Origin: Chara braunii
Lineage: Eukaryota; Streptophyta; Charophyceae; Charales; Characeae
Assembly: GCA_003427395.1 (NCBI GenBank)
Contig: BFEA01000113.1
Location: 2,885,586-2,918,850 of the forward strand
Length of the DNA stretch: 33,265 nucleotides
Direction of reading: 5' to 3'
In this document: positions 1-11,370 of the stretch, in pieces
Position numbering within the stretch: the stretch's first letter is position 1
Layout: each line of letters opens with the position of its first letter
The notes under the pieces: generated by a model
Told to the model about the DNA's origin: nothing
The model's database searches: none
The model's input: only the letters and a program-made list of their open reading frames with translations
Position numbers and translations under genes: made by a program

Positions 1-364
1 ACGTGGGCGGGTGCGGCACATCTGTTAGAAGATAAGTCAGGTGTCGTACGATGAGCTCAACGAGACAAGCAATCTCGTTGGAGCAAAAAAGGCAAAAGCT
101 CATGTGATTTCGATTTCTAGTACGAATACAAACTACGTGGGCGGGTGCGGCACATCTGTTAGAAGATAAGNCGTTGGAGCAAAAAAGGCAAAAGCTCATG
201 TGATTTCGATTTCTAGTACGAATACAAACTACGTGGGCGGGTGCGGCACATCTGTTAGAAGATAAGGCAGGTTTCCTACGATGAGCTCAACGAGACCAGC
301 AATCTCGTTGGAGCAAAAAGAGCAAAAGCTCATGTGATTATGATTTCTAGTACAAATACAAATT
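1..364. repeat. 134-bp tandem repeat, three copies
   Basis: Copies start at 1, 135 and 231, each opening with ACGTGGGCGGGTGCGGCACA and ending near TACAAATACAAA(C/T)T. The first and third are 134 bp. The middle copy is only 96 bp and carries an N at 171 exactly where about 38 bp are missing, so the deletion is probably an assembly gap rather than biology. Copies 1 and 2 are nearly identical where they overlap; copy 3 has several substitutions. No reading frame is conserved. The array may continue to the left of the window. Confidence 0.9.
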
Positions 365-900
365 GTGAGAGAATGGTCTATCGATCCTTTATCGTTTCAT
401 GACCTCAAGCTAGAGGTGTCTGAAAAGCTACCACAGGCATAACTGGGTGCAGGCCACCAAGCGTTCATAGCAACGTTGTTTTCTGATCCTTCAACGTGGG
501 CTCTCGCTATCGTTGTGCAGCTGAAGTCATTGTCGCGCCGACTGCCATCGTCGACGATCCCCATCATGGCGGCATCGTCACCATCACGGTTCGTCATCAT
601 CATTGCGAGCAATTACTCCGGCGACCTGGTCGTTCCACTGAGGGAACGTTCGAGAAGACCGTTTACGGGTGATTGAAGACCTTCCTCGACTAAGAGGAAG
701 GACATTCATTGCTTCCGGCCGACCGGGAGCGTGGTGTCGTCAATCTCTCCCCCTCTTGCTAATTCTCTCCTCCCATCTCGCTGATTTCCCTCAAAGATCC
801 CATCTTTCTCGTCGTCGTCTACCTCCTCTCCATCCCCCCTTCTCTCCTGTATCCTCCTACCTAATTGGTCGCATTATCTAAAAATTTCTATTACCGTGAC
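365..900. other. no recognisable gene
   Basis: This is mixed-composition DNA with short open frames on both strands (the longest are about 70 codons). None shows a recognisable domain or convincing codon structure. A small CAT/ATC-rich patch lies at about 560-605. From about 750 the sequence becomes TC-rich. Confidence 0.5.
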
Positions 901-1625
901 GTGTATCGCCCTTCTTTGTGTTTGTCTGACAATGCCATCCATTCTGTCATTCGGAATTTCGATCCAATTCGATAGGATTAATCTTCATTTCCTTTTCTCC
1001 CAATGCCGTGATCGGAATTAATTCCAACATTTTCGTTCAAAAGTCACGTGAATTTCTTTATTATATCAAATTCTCTTTGTAAATTAGTTTAAAATTTGAT
1101 TTTCATTCAGAAATTCGTGAAATATATTTCAAAATTTACGAAGTTTAATTCTTTTGAGGTCGACTCTACTTCTACTTTCTATCCCCCGTAAAAATTCCGA
1201 AATTCTGTAATTCGTTTTGAAATTCTTTTGGAATTATTTTGAAAATTATTTGAGCTTCTTCTTAATTTTACAACATGTTGATACAAATTTAGTAATTTCA
1301 TCTAAATCATTTCGAAATTTCTCCCAATTTATTCTACTTGGTTGTCATTAATTCTTTCTGTCATTTCATCGTAAATTCTTCAATCAGGAATTAGTTTTCT
1401 ATTTTTTTTCAAATTGCCTTCGAAATTCCTTTAATTCCATAAATATGCCATGAAATTTTTCGTTTGCTTTCTAACTTTTCCTCTGAACTCATCTTTATCT
1501 CCTCTGTCATCTCCCTGAACTTTCGAAAATTTTTACAAACATTTTTTTAATTTGTTTTGTTTAAATTGTTTTTAAATTCTAAATTTACGTCCAAATAATT
1601 TTGGAATTTTATTTCGACTTCGTGA
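900..1625. repeat. AT-rich DNA built from degenerate AAATTC/GAAATT words
   Basis: Words such as GAAATTC, GGAATT and AAATTTC recur about every 15-30 bases over some 700 bp, on a T-rich background with many stops in all frames. It looks like a very old short-period repeat or relaxed AT-rich intergenic DNA. A similar texture (GAAATTTCAGTTTAA words) returns at about 5,985-6,400. No gene is visible. Confidence 0.5.
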
Positions 1626-2179
1626 TTGTCTTATGCATTCCTTCCTCTATACCCCACGCCATTTTTTGAAAATTTCCTCTCATTCCCCCGCTCGAATCGG
1701 AAACTTCACTCTTCCTCCCTCAATCCGATTCTAAATTTTATTGATTTATCCTGGAAGATCACTAGATCTCATTTCTACATGCCGTCCCTTCTCGGCCCCC
1801 TTTCTGCGTGTCAATCTGGCTCCCCGGGACACCGACTAGCGCGCACTCCAAAATCGTGCCTGAGACGCCAGTGCCGCAAATCGCCTCTCACGCTTCGACG
1901 CGAGACAGGGTTCAATCAGTCCACTTCCCACACTCTCCTCACTAAAACCACAGCATACACCTCCCCATCTCCCCCTCTATCCCACGGGAACGACCCTCCC
2001 CTCCTCCCCCGCCGTGCCTCTCCCCGCCACCACATCAGACTAGTCTCATCGGCTACTGTGTGGAAGGTGCAACAAAAGATCCAAAAAGCACAACACAACC
2101 ACCCATAAGGAACCCTCGCCTGTCCCCTGGCCCCATCCATAGTACGATCTCAAAAGTACTTGAATCAACCCCACGTGTA
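1626..2179. other. no recognisable gene; TC/CCT-rich
   Basis: A 160-codon plus-strand open frame (1,626-2,108) crosses this stretch, but its composition (Ser, Pro, Leu, Arg) is what pyrimidine-rich low-complexity DNA gives. I see no domain, no conserved motif and no supporting neighbour. Confidence 0.45.
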
Positions 2180-2515
2180 TGGAGAGCCTACGAACACGGA
2201 GTAGTACTTACTGTGGTTGATATGAAAGGTATAGTTGATCTCCTAGTCGTCATGATCGTTGTCAGCAAAGTCGCCGACATAGATGATTTAATTATGACTG
2301 TAGACGTTGTTGTTGTTAACAGCAGTGTTGTAGATGTCGTCGTCGTTAACGATATTGATGTTGTTGAGATCGACGATGTAGAATTGTTTGTGACAGTATT
2401 CGTTGTTGTTGTTAACAATGGTGTTGTACTTGTCGTTGTCATCATATTTGTTGATGCTGTTGAGTTTGTTGTTATTGTTGTTGTTGTTGTATGTCACAGT
2501 ATGTGTCGTTGATAT
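2180..2515. repeat. degenerate GTT/GTC trinucleotide tract
   Basis: Over about 330 bp the plus strand is dominated by GTTGTT, GTCGTC and GATGTT triplets in a constant phase. This opens long Val/Asp frames on one strand and Asn/Thr frames on the other. Those frames are artefacts of an eroded (GTT)n microsatellite. The purest stretch is near 2,466-2,492. Confidence 0.75.
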
Positions 2516-3430
2516 GGAGGATGCTGTTGCAGATTGATGCTGACTTGCCATGGCAGTGCACACAGATGACGTTAACGCAAGTGTCCACGCTGAAGGAGCG
2601 ATGACGTCAACCTCCAGCTGGGCTTCAGTGGCAAACCTCTCCCTCATCACCTCGCAGTACAGCGCCCTCTCCATCTTCCTCTCCCCACTGCTATCTCGAT
2701 TTTCTTCCTCCCCGCCTCCCTCCTGTGTGCATCTCCCTTGCGCCTCCAATTCCATTCCTTCTTCTCTCGATCACCTCCCGATCAAGATTCCGATTCCCTT
2801 CCTTCCCCGCCCGCTGGATGGAGCCAATTTGTCGATGCCAACCAAATGTTCATATCGACGTCGCTTATTATTTCCTTCGATGTTTGCTCTTCGTATCATT
2901 GGAACACTGGACTCGTCAAGTGTTGGCACCTGGATGGTTGGCAAGTGCCACATCATTTAATTAAAGACCCACATTGATTGGAATAATGAGAATCCTTTTC
3001 TATTTCAGAATCTCATAATCATCCTCGTTCATCCTACTGATGCAGCGATGCTCATAATCATTATCGGCGCAGATACTCATGTTCATCATCACCATCATTA
3101 TCATCGCTCGGTCGCCCAAGGATCGCATATTTTTGTTCTTCCACACATTTTCTGTCACTTCTCCTGCTCGACCCTCTTTACTTCTGTTCGTTGTCCTTCC
3201 TCTCCTCCTCCTCTCGTCCCTCCTCCTTCTCCTCTTTCTTTCCCCCCCCTCCCCTCCTCCCCCAAAACCCTAATTATTGATATATACAGACTGAAGCTCG
3301 AATCCTTCGTGTGGAAACTAAGAAGAAACAACTCTTGATCAAATATACAAAAGAAGAATGAATCTTGAATCTTTCACTACAAAATAGAAAAATACACCAC
3401 CATATTTTAAAACTCACTTTCTCTGTTGTG
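2516..3430. other. no recognisable gene; pyrimidine-rich
   Basis: The stretch is rich in TC, with a near-pure pyrimidine run at about 3,190-3,265 and a CAT-rich patch at about 3,075-3,105. The many overlapping open frames here are short and unlike any protein family I know. Confidence 0.45.
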
Positions 3431-3435
3431 GATAC

Positions 3436-3465
3436 TAATTGTCTTTATATTAGTATGCACCTTCG
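3436..3465. repeat. partial copy of the 3.8-kb foldback arm
   Basis: The words TTGTCTTTATATTAGTATG and CACCT here match TTGTCTTTATATTAATATTCACCT at 3,796-3,820. The two direct copies flank the CA/GA microsatellite at 3.5-3.65 kb. This looks like a truncated member of the foldback family described at 3,753-3,830. Confidence 0.6.
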
Positions 3466-3513
3466 ATCAAGTTACATCTTATTTGGAAATTGAGAACTCA
3501 TTCTATTTTCGTT

Positions 3514-3650
3514 ACACACACACACACACAGACACACAGAGAAAAAAATAATAATAAAGAGAGAAAGAAAAACAGAGAGAGAATCAGATAAAGAGAAACA
3601 GAAAGAGAGAGAGAGAGAGAAAAAAAAAAAAAAAAAAAGAGAGAGAGAGA
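3514..3650. repeat. (CA)n then (GA)n/poly(A) microsatellite cluster
   Basis: (CA)n at about 3,514-3,538 is followed by GA-rich and A-rich runs, including an A-run near 3,620 and (GA)n on both sides of it. It is simple sequence only; the 106-codon minus-strand frame across it is low-complexity Ser/Leu/Phe. Confidence 0.9.
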
Positions 3651-3752
3651 ACAAGTAGGTCAGAGATAAATGAGATGTCGCTTTCTCAATGTCATGACGA
3701 TTCTCATTCCCTCCCTCTCCCGGCTCGGAGCATATCGCGCAACAAACAAAGT

Positions 3753-3830
3753 CGTGGTTGGTAGGTGCATACAAATTTGTCGTTGTGAACACTTGTTGTC
3801 TTTATATTAATATTCACCTACCGACCACGT
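3753..3830. repeat. 78-nt foldback element with GGTNGGTAGGTG arms
   Basis: The left arm CGTGGTTGGTAGGTGCATA (from 3,753) is nearly the reverse complement of the right arm TATTCACCTACCGACCACG (to 3,830), with about 40 nt between them. The arm sequence recurs at 6.67, 7.12 and 7.36 kb, so this is a family and not a chance palindrome. It could be a miniature inverted-repeat element or the stem of a hairpin RNA. No promoter or target-site duplication was identified. Confidence 0.7.
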
Positions 3831-4079
3831 TCCATTTTGTCTTTTGCGCCTTTCTTCAAAGCATGCTCAACCTGCTTCGTGGCACATCATGCAGACATTT
3901 TGATTAAGAATAACACATCCATGAAATTTATAAATTCAACAAATTCACAATTTGGCAAGAAACAACATGAGGTGTACATGACGATGTTGACTTTGTTTCT
4001 GTGCGTGCTTGATTTGCAGGGAAAACTGGTTGCAGTGGTGCATGCAACAAGTGTATAGTTCAATCTCATAAGTGAATTG

Positions 4080-4330
4080 TAATCCACGAGAGTACTTGAA
4101 ATGTGCGCGCAATGCGGAGTAGTCATTGGGGCTCGCGACACATGCGGTTTTCACTCGGGGTCGCCTTTATTTTTCTTGGAACACGCAGTGCGAACATTTC
4201 GGTGTTGGAGTCATTTGGTATTGCTGGCGAGAGTGTGAGATTATCTGAGACCATTTGGGACCAGTTAGAACCGATTTGAGGTTCGTGATTTTGGGGCGTG
4301 TGCGATTTACATATTGCATGCAGTTGACCC
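4080..4330 (-). repeat. dispersed repeat, minus-strand copy of the 22.3-22.8 kb family
   Basis: Read on the minus strand, this stretch aligns with 22,290-22,560 and more loosely with 22,620-22,830. Shared words include AACTGGTCCCAAATGGT, AATAAAGG(C/T)GACC, AAAACCGCA and GACTACTCCGC in the same order. No intact ORF is shared beyond short fragments. It is a decayed interspersed repeat of unknown class. Confidence 0.65.
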
Positions 4331-5984
4331 TGTTTTCTTTTTTTTTTTACTTGGCCACACAGTCACTCCATATACATGTTGCATGCTTACAAGAGAGAAG
4401 GTCGTGCTCTGAAATCGGGAGGTGGACTTGTGGNTTTTTTATGTGCAAGGCGTGTTTTCCTTTTTTATTGCTGAGTTGTATAGATGTNAGAGGAGGAGGG
4501 GGGGTAGGAGTAGGTAGTCGGGAGGGAGGAGGAAGGTAGCAGAGGAAGAAAAGGAACAGGAGTCGGTGTGTGTTGGGGGTGTAGTCGCGGTGGACACCTG
4601 CGTGCTGCTATAAGCACTGCATACCAGCTTATTGTCATACACATTCCGCAATAAAGTTTTTTAAATGGTATCGGCCTTACATCTATTTAGCAGAAAAAAA
4701 TCATGAGATTGGGATTTTTGTTTTGGTTGTAAAAAAATATCTTAAGGAGCATGTGAACATGGATGGATAATATTGAGCTATGAAAGTTTCTCTCTCCACT
4801 GTGAGCGGCTGCAGGAGCCCCTATTTGTGACATTCATGCAAAAATACGAACTTTACACCTCGTATTGCTCTTTGCTTCCTTGCGTATGGTCATCCATTCT
4901 ATCATTATCCTCACACTATCTGGATATCTCTATTTTCACGTTGGCAAAGGTGTTGAATGACATATCGGGTCTTCTTCACACTCACACGACCTTGATAATT
5001 ATGTCATTCAAGACTCTCTTATTTTTCACACTGATGTTGATTATGCAGTTTCCTTTTGTTATTTTTTGTTGTGGTTGCAGTTATGCAAGTCCAAGCCCTG
5101 AGGCAGCAGACATCTGGTGGGAAAAAATTGTGAATGACAGCTGAATGGGAAGATTTCCTCAGCACAGTTGATGGAAGAATGTTCCCTCACCATAGATAGT
5201 ACTAGAAGGAGGTTGCAAAAATTATTCCAGTTAAGGCAGAAGCGGAAGAGAAAATGATATTTATGTTCATTTTTCAGTTTCTGACTAGTTATTTTTCTCT
5301 CTCCTAGTTTTTGTTTGCGCCTTCTTACGATCAGATTATGACTTATGCGTGCACTCTCTTTCGATACATTTCAAGTAGCTCAGTTAAACTTTTAGTTACG
5401 GTGGTTGTGATGCAACAAAAACTATTTTTCTCTATAGACGTATTGAGTGTGTGTTCTTGTACAATTGATTCACCAAAATTTAGAGGCGAAGACTTTGTGT
5501 AGTTAAATTGGTGTGTGTTTTATAAATCATAAAGTTTTGTTATGACTAAGAAACCTATTGAATTTGTCACTTACTAGTTGTAAATGTAAACTTTTTTTTT
5601 TCCGTCTCTCTCTTTTCCTCACCATCTTTTTTTTCACCTTTCTTCCCCTTGGTCTATTTATCCCCTCTCTTTCTATATCTTTTTCTCTCTCTCATACACA
5701 CATACACATACATGCATGCATGTACAAATACAAATGTATACACAAATTCATGAGTGTTGTCTCGATGCGCAGTTTGCAAGTTGAATGATTATATAATGTT
5801 GTAGGATCATAAATTTCTATTCGTTTGTTTTCGTCAAGTTATTGGTGTATGTATATGTTATTCTATTTATTAATTATTATTTTCATTAAAAAAAGTTGAC
5901 TTTGCGATTAGTAAATATGCAAAATGTTGATCATTGATCATCATATGTGAAGTTATGAGTTGCTTGTATGGTCCACGACTCTCT
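4331..5984. other. no recognisable gene; two N positions
   Basis: Single Ns occur at 4,434 and 4,488 in T-rich and G-rich DNA. A GGAGGA-rich patch lies at about 4,490-4,560. Splice-acceptor-like pyrimidine/TTGCAG sites occur near 4,018 and 5,080, but the frames after them close within a few dozen codons. A (TC)n and CATACA-rich patch lies at about 5,600-5,745. I do not see a gene. Confidence 0.45.
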
Positions 5985-6400
5985 GAAAATTTTAGTGGAA
6001 TTTCAGTTTAACTTTTCGTCCACATATGAGAATTGCAATATAATTTCAGTTCAATTTGAGTAAGCCAGGTGAAATTTGAATTAGAATTTTGGTTTACATT
6101 TTTATCAAACTTTTTGTCTACATCTAAAACTTTTATTAACATTTTTTTTTAAATCGAATATTTTCAGTGAAATTTCACTCAAAATTCAATTGTTTTCGTG
6201 CAACTTTAATTCAAAGTTAATACTTTTGGTGAAATTTCAGTTTAAAATTGGTTCAAGTTTTTGTTTAAATTTGAAATTTCAGTCTAATTACCATTTTCAT
6301 TCCATTTGAAATGTTTTAAAATTTATCCCATACCTTCAATTTAACTAGTAATTTCAGTCTAATTTACAAAAAAACTGAAGTTTTGTGCCAAAATTTTTTT
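5985..6400. repeat. AT-rich DNA with GAAATTTCAGTTTAA words
   Basis: The words AATTTCAGT, TTTGAATT and AAATTTCA recur irregularly. The texture resembles 900-1,625. It is probably an eroded short-period repeat, with no coding potential in any frame. Confidence 0.45.
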
Positions 6401-6564
6401 TGTTGTACCTTGACGTCTGCGCATGCATCAATGAGTTAAGAAACGTCTTCAAGCTTTGTTGTTAGCAACAATTTTTTAGTAATGATCGAGAAAAACTTAT
6501 TGTTATTACTTATGATTAGTTTATAGAACTTTGAGAACTGACATATTAAAATATGTATATATCG

Positions 6565-6592
<28 letters not shown>
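6565..6592. repeat. (AT)n microsatellite
   Basis: A pure TA run of 28 bases, preceded by ATATGTATATATCG. Confidence 0.9.
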
Positions 6593-6597
<5 letters not shown>

Positions 6598-6834
6598 AAA
6601 CATATATAAACATCATCAATGTTATTATTTGTCTTCTATTACGTGTACAACAATGTTTGCACATAAGGTGGGTAGGTGCATACTCTTTTATGGCATAATG
6701 TATCCTTTGTAGTGCATAAATGTACGCATCAAACGACCATAAGAAGTGTCGCATGGTATCACTTTATAGTAGAAATTGTACCTGCAAAGTTTCAATTTTT
6801 TCTTTTTTGTAAAACGTTCACAATTTACACACTT

Positions 6835-6836
<2 letters not shown>

Positions 6837-6909
<73 letters not shown>
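6837..6909. repeat. (AT)n microsatellite, about 36 units
   Basis: A pure AT dinucleotide run of about 73 bases. It generates Tyr-Ile open frames on both strands that are not genes. Confidence 0.95.
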
Positions 6910-6913
<4 letters not shown>

Positions 6914-6931
6914 AGAGGACAATAAACGAGA

Positions 6932-7003
6932 GGTAGTGACAAAATGTTTCGTTGGAGTTTTCTTGACGGTAGTGACAAATTGTTTCGTTAGAGTTTCCTT
7001 GAG
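6932..7003. repeat. 36-bp tandem duplication
   Basis: Two adjacent 36-bp copies start with GGTAGTGACAAA at 6,932 and 6,968 and differ at a few positions. They sit beside the long (AT)n tract. Confidence 0.9.
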
Positions 7004-7475
7004 TTATATATATATAAACGTCGTCGACATTAAGCGTTCCTCAAAAAAAATACTACGCTCTTATTGTATAATCATCCGCAGTCTTTTATCACGTATCTAA
7101 CAATGTTGTGTATAAGGTCGGTAGGTGCGTATTAATTTATGGCTTGGCATATCTGTTGCAGCAAGTAAATGTAGGCACCAACCGACCAAAAGAAGTGTCG
7201 AATGAAACAAAAAAGTTATTCATACTTTGGAATTGGAAAAATAATATGCTCCGTCGTCCACATTAAACACTTTTCATACAAGATATTGTATTTGTAATTT
7301 ATAATCATCCTCAATCTTCTACTATCACATAACTACCTGTGTTTGCGTATGTGGTTGGTAGGTGCATACTATTTTATGACTAACCATAGTCATTGCAACC
7401 ATAAATGTGGGCACCAACCGACTACAAGAATTATCACCTGAAACAACAGAGTTATTCACACCTCATAATTTTGAA

Positions 7476-8019
7476 AAATAATATCCTCCCAAAGCGTCCG
7501 TCAACGTTCATGAGAAACAAAAATATAAAAAAAATAAAAATTTATTTATTTGATTAAAAAAAGTGAGTTCTTACTTACTTTATAAAATATTATCTACCTT
7601 TCTTGTTCATCCATCAACACTGTAGTTGCACAATTATGGTGCAAGACAAACACATATCGATTTGATGCCACACTTTTTCAATTGCACCTAAATAAGAGGT
7701 TCTGCAATCACCATGGTGGGTATTATAGAGAATGTGTGTGATTTTGTGCTATGAGAAATAAACTTCGTTACATCCTTTTATTGAGAGAGAGAGAGACAAA
7801 GAGAGAGAGAGAGGAAAAACAAAAAAAGGAGAGAGAGAGATACATGTAAATCTATTAGATTCATAAATATAGGAAAATTGGTTTTCAATGACGTCAACAT
7901 CAACAACACATCCTAAGCACGTAAGAATACTATGCAAAAAATGTTATAATGTAATGCAGAAAGTTTTTCAGCCTAAATATGTTCAATTTTTAACATAATT
8001 CATAACTATATTATTCCAA
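7476..8019. other. no recognisable gene; GA microsatellite
   Basis: AT-rich DNA with an interrupted (GA)n tract at about 7,783-7,840. No coding or RNA feature is recognised. Confidence 0.5.
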
Positions 8020-8260
8020 CATGATTTCAACAGGATATCAACTGTTTATCAACTGATTTTCAGCACATGAGCAAAATTTTCAACACAAAATGAACTGTTG
8101 TTAAACTGTTTGTATACAGTTTAAAACAACCATACCAACAAAGAGAACATGATCAATGTTTCTCCAAACCAGATTGATTGGTTTGATGTATATATACATG
8201 AACCCCTCCCTCAAACAGTTTATAAACTGTTTACAATCTGTTGTTATATGCAAATGTATG
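8020..8260. repeat. cluster of AACTGTTT palindromes
   Basis: AAACAGTTTATAAACTGTTT at 8,213-8,232 is a perfect 20-bp palindrome. A second near-palindrome, AAACTGTTTGTATACAGTTT, lies at 8,105-8,124, and its GTTGTT/AACAAC flanks extend the stem. Several single AACTGTT half-sites and a CAAACC/GGTTTG inverted pair lie between. It could be a cruciform-prone repeat or a cluster of binding half-sites; the sequence alone does not decide. Confidence 0.6.
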
Positions 8261-10100
8261 TAATAAACTCGCTTTCAATTACACCACTTTTTTCTGTTGA
8301 CGTCACTTGAAACATATATGATTCATTCTCATATACAATCATTCATACAAAGTCATACAAATTTCTCATAGTAGGAATAAGTAGTTTTATCACTCTTTAT
8401 ATAATATTGAACTTTGAGGAGTTGGGATGTCGTTAAGTGGACACTCCCATACTCTAATTATATTGAGTAACCAATCGATAAAAGTCTAATTCTATTCATA
8501 TAGCTTCAAAGTAAGATCATATAATTAGATTCATTATGCAATGGCTCCTAACGCTAATTCACTATTGTACTTTATCCTTTACATCTTCAAACAGATACAT
8601 ATTATTCAAGTACTTAGTATTGTACTTATTCACTATTGTACTTAATATTACGTTTGTTGTACTATTCGTCCCTTAATGATAAGTCGGTCACTAGGTGGAT
8701 AATTAACTTGTATTTTATAATCTTCTAAGGGTTAAATTATTATTTCAATAAGCAACCTTATCAATCAGACTCTATACCACATTAGCATTATATTTTAATT
8801 AGATCTCTACTAAATAGTTGATCCCTCAGCTGTCAAGGCAACTGAGCACATTATTAATCACTATTAATATTATCCTACATTATGATTATAATCGGGTTTC
8901 CAAGGCTACAATATCATATATGCCCCAAGTTTGCCTTTCGAAAATGTATGCTAAATTTCAAGACCCCTTTGTACTTTGATAGACCCTAGTATTCAATTGT
9001 CCACTACCCCTTAAATGTACCTATCATACAAAAGTGCATGACATTTTATCATTACCACTTCTCGAATTAACTGACTCTTAAGTAAATATCATCATCATCA
9101 GACTATAGTAAGTAGAATCTTTGAGAGGACAATAATCTCATAAGGATAATGATGGATTCATATGTTATACGATACAACCTTGATAGTTAGACAACCGTTG
9201 AGACCGAACCTAACATTAGGACTTATATTATATATGTCCAAGAATTCGGTAATCGTGTTAGACTATATAAGCAATGAATAGGGTTAATTTTCTTTACAAT
9301 CTTGTACTTAGATTATATGACAAAAATCATTGCAAACGCACAGTCCTCAAGTAGGTATTCTAACACCCATATTTTCTTCCAGGGCCTAAAAATACCTATT
9401 CGATCTTCACGCACATTATTCCACTTCAAAAAGGGAACTAACAATACACATCAGGTTTCAAAGGGGCAAGATTGAGATACAACCCAGATAGTAAATTATT
9501 CGTGACGATCTTGTATAAAGAATCGAGACTTGATGAGATTATGTGCTAGGACCTGTGGACTTTTCATTATACAAGTTATCCCGTTGCCCCTACTATTGAC
9601 ACCAACAAAGGATGTAGAGGGTTCTCTACCTTGTAAGGTGGTAAGCAACGTATTTGAAAAGATAGTTCAACTGGACAAGGAATGAAACTTTGACATAACC
9701 CTACAACTTTGATATGACTATAGAGATACAAATAAGGAAAGAAGTGTTAATCTCCCAACAACTTAAGTCGACAAAGTGTAGAGTAGGCTATCAAGTTATG
9801 ACGATAAGAGACCTAGTATAGATACCTTCTTCAAATCATCTATAATTTAGAGTTTTTCAAAATGTGTTACATGCACTAGTTGTCGTTTGCCTAGACTTCT
9901 AACTGTCCTTTGTCATAGTCTATTTTCTATGGACCTTGGTAGGCGACATCTATTGGCATCGCCAAGGTGACTTATAACTTCTTTCACGCGTGTAAAATTC
10001 TAAGTGTCTAACCTACGGTGATTTAACTCATGAATTATAAGTTATGTTAGCTCATTTAAAGGTTGTTGTTTTGTCGTGATCATCGTTTTACCATTACCCG
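8261..10100. other. no recognisable gene
   Basis: AT-rich, stop-dense DNA in all frames. I see no microsatellite of note, no long tandem repeat, no terminal-repeat pair and no protein motif. It may be a fully decayed transposon. Confidence 0.5.
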
Positions 10101-10129
10101 AGTTCGTTCACTGAGGACCTCGGCTGAAA

Positions 10130-11370
10130 AGCGAAATCGTCACCTGTCGGGCGAGGCTGTCCCACTCCCAGACATAAAGTATTTTTTTTGTCGGACCTCA
10201 CGGTCGCATCACGCAGGAGTTTTAAAACCGTTTCAGCCAAAGACCAACATTGACCGTGCGCGCCAGCTATACCTCTCGCGACTCCCTACGACAGGACAAA
10301 GATCCTGCGAGGTATCCACCTGTGGGAGTTGTCACTATCCCTTAGGTGGGCGTATCCCTGCTGAACTACTGACTCACTTGCGAAGGCTTTTACTTGCAAT
10401 CGCAGAGGTAAATAAGCCAAGGGCGTTTGCGCGATCACCGTAGCATAGGCATACGGGCGGTTGAACGTCTAAGACTAACTCGGATACACGTCGGGCATCG
10501 GGGCGCTGATCTCCCGGACCGACTTACAAATCAGGTCGACTTGACTGACGAACGTTCACACATACTAAGCTTTGCCTAGAAATAGTTTTTATGGGTAGTA
10601 TGACTTATAACCTATCCCATTTTCAAAGCAGGATCCCTCTCCAAGTCAGTACCTAAATTGTCAGGGGTTGCACATAAGGCACATACCCATCCTACCTAGT
10701 GATTAAGTTCATTCGACATATCTCTCTATAAAAACTTTGTAACCATAACATACATATATGTGAAGTGAGATAAGGTTGAGTAATTAGCAAGGAGATGTCA
10801 CATACACGTAACACATTCAGGTAAACAGTTTGAATTCATGAAAGGAAAAACATAGGTCTTTGACCTTTCAAACATGTACAAATGAAATGAACATGAAATG
10901 AATAAGGCTTGTCGCCTTTGCAATAATCTTAACCTTCCTAACAACCAGGGAAAAGACGCAAGGTTGGGTACTCAAACCAATCGTGGACTGATGAAATATC
11001 TGGATCAAAGCCCAGGATAGCATAAGTTTCTCAATGGGTTGCTGTGAATAACATGTAGCTGGTCATTTTACTGACTTGCGGACAAGAGTCAATCACATTA
11101 CACAATTCTTAACGGAGGCAACGTTTTATTCACTTTCACCCACATTACACTTACACTTCCAATCTTTCGGTAAGACATTCCCTTTTCGACTTAGTCATTC
11201 ATCCTTATATGACTTTAGTCATTCAAGGACCCCTTTTGACCAAGCACAAACCATTTAGACAATGACCCGAAAATTCAGAAATGTCTTTTAGTGCAAAGGT
11301 CGATGCAAAATGTGGGTGTCGAGGGTGAGTGAGGGTTGAGTTGACTAACCAACCTGTTACAGCATGTAGT
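10130..11370 (+). repeat. dispersed repeat, copy A (partner at 20.4-22.0 kb)
   Basis: Blocks shared in the same order and orientation with 20,380-22,000 include GTCGGGCGA, TCACGCAGGA, GTTGTCAC followed by GGGCGTATCCCT, GCGAAnGnTTTTA, TCGCAGAGGTA, GGGCGCTGATCTCC, a more diverged middle, and GCAAA(A/G)TGTGGGT at the far end. The open frame at 10,063-10,443 (126 codons) lies inside the best-conserved block but is not kept open in the partner copy, so I do not call it a gene. It may be a non-autonomous element or a solo terminal repeat. Boundaries are approximate. Confidence 0.6.

Larger units (their letters stand above)
6600..7475. repeat. 238-bp repeat family, three copies with foldback arms
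   Basis: GGTAGGTGC occurs at 6,671, 7,120 and 7,358. Each copy is preceded by a related block (tcttnTAtcACGTAtctaaCaatGTtTG) and followed about 60 nt later by a complementary arm such as GGCACCAACCGACC. The second and third copies are 238 bp apart. The first is 449 bp from the second because a long (AT)n tract and a 36-bp duplication lie between them. Each unit can fold into a hairpin of about 75 nt (about 6,666-6,742, 7,117-7,187 and 7,351-7,428). The first copy's right arm is the most decayed. Confidence 0.7.

Noticed and set aside
2060-2512. 150-codon Val-rich plus-strand open frame
   Set aside because: It is produced by the degenerate GTT/GTC trinucleotide tract and has no domain.
5070-5230. 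Possible exon after a TTTTGTTGTGGTTGCAG acceptor-like site
   Set aside because: All frames close within a few dozen codons, no partner exon or donor fits, and no protein similarity is recognised.
10063-10443. 126-codon open frame in GC-richer DNA
   Set aside because: It is inside dispersed repeat copy A, the frame is not kept in copy B, and no domain is visible.
10988-11010. A second CTGATGA box at 10,988-10,994 as a hammerhead candidate
   Set aside because: The following bases do not form a helix II with a G-C closing pair, there is no GAA box at the right place and no matching helix III.
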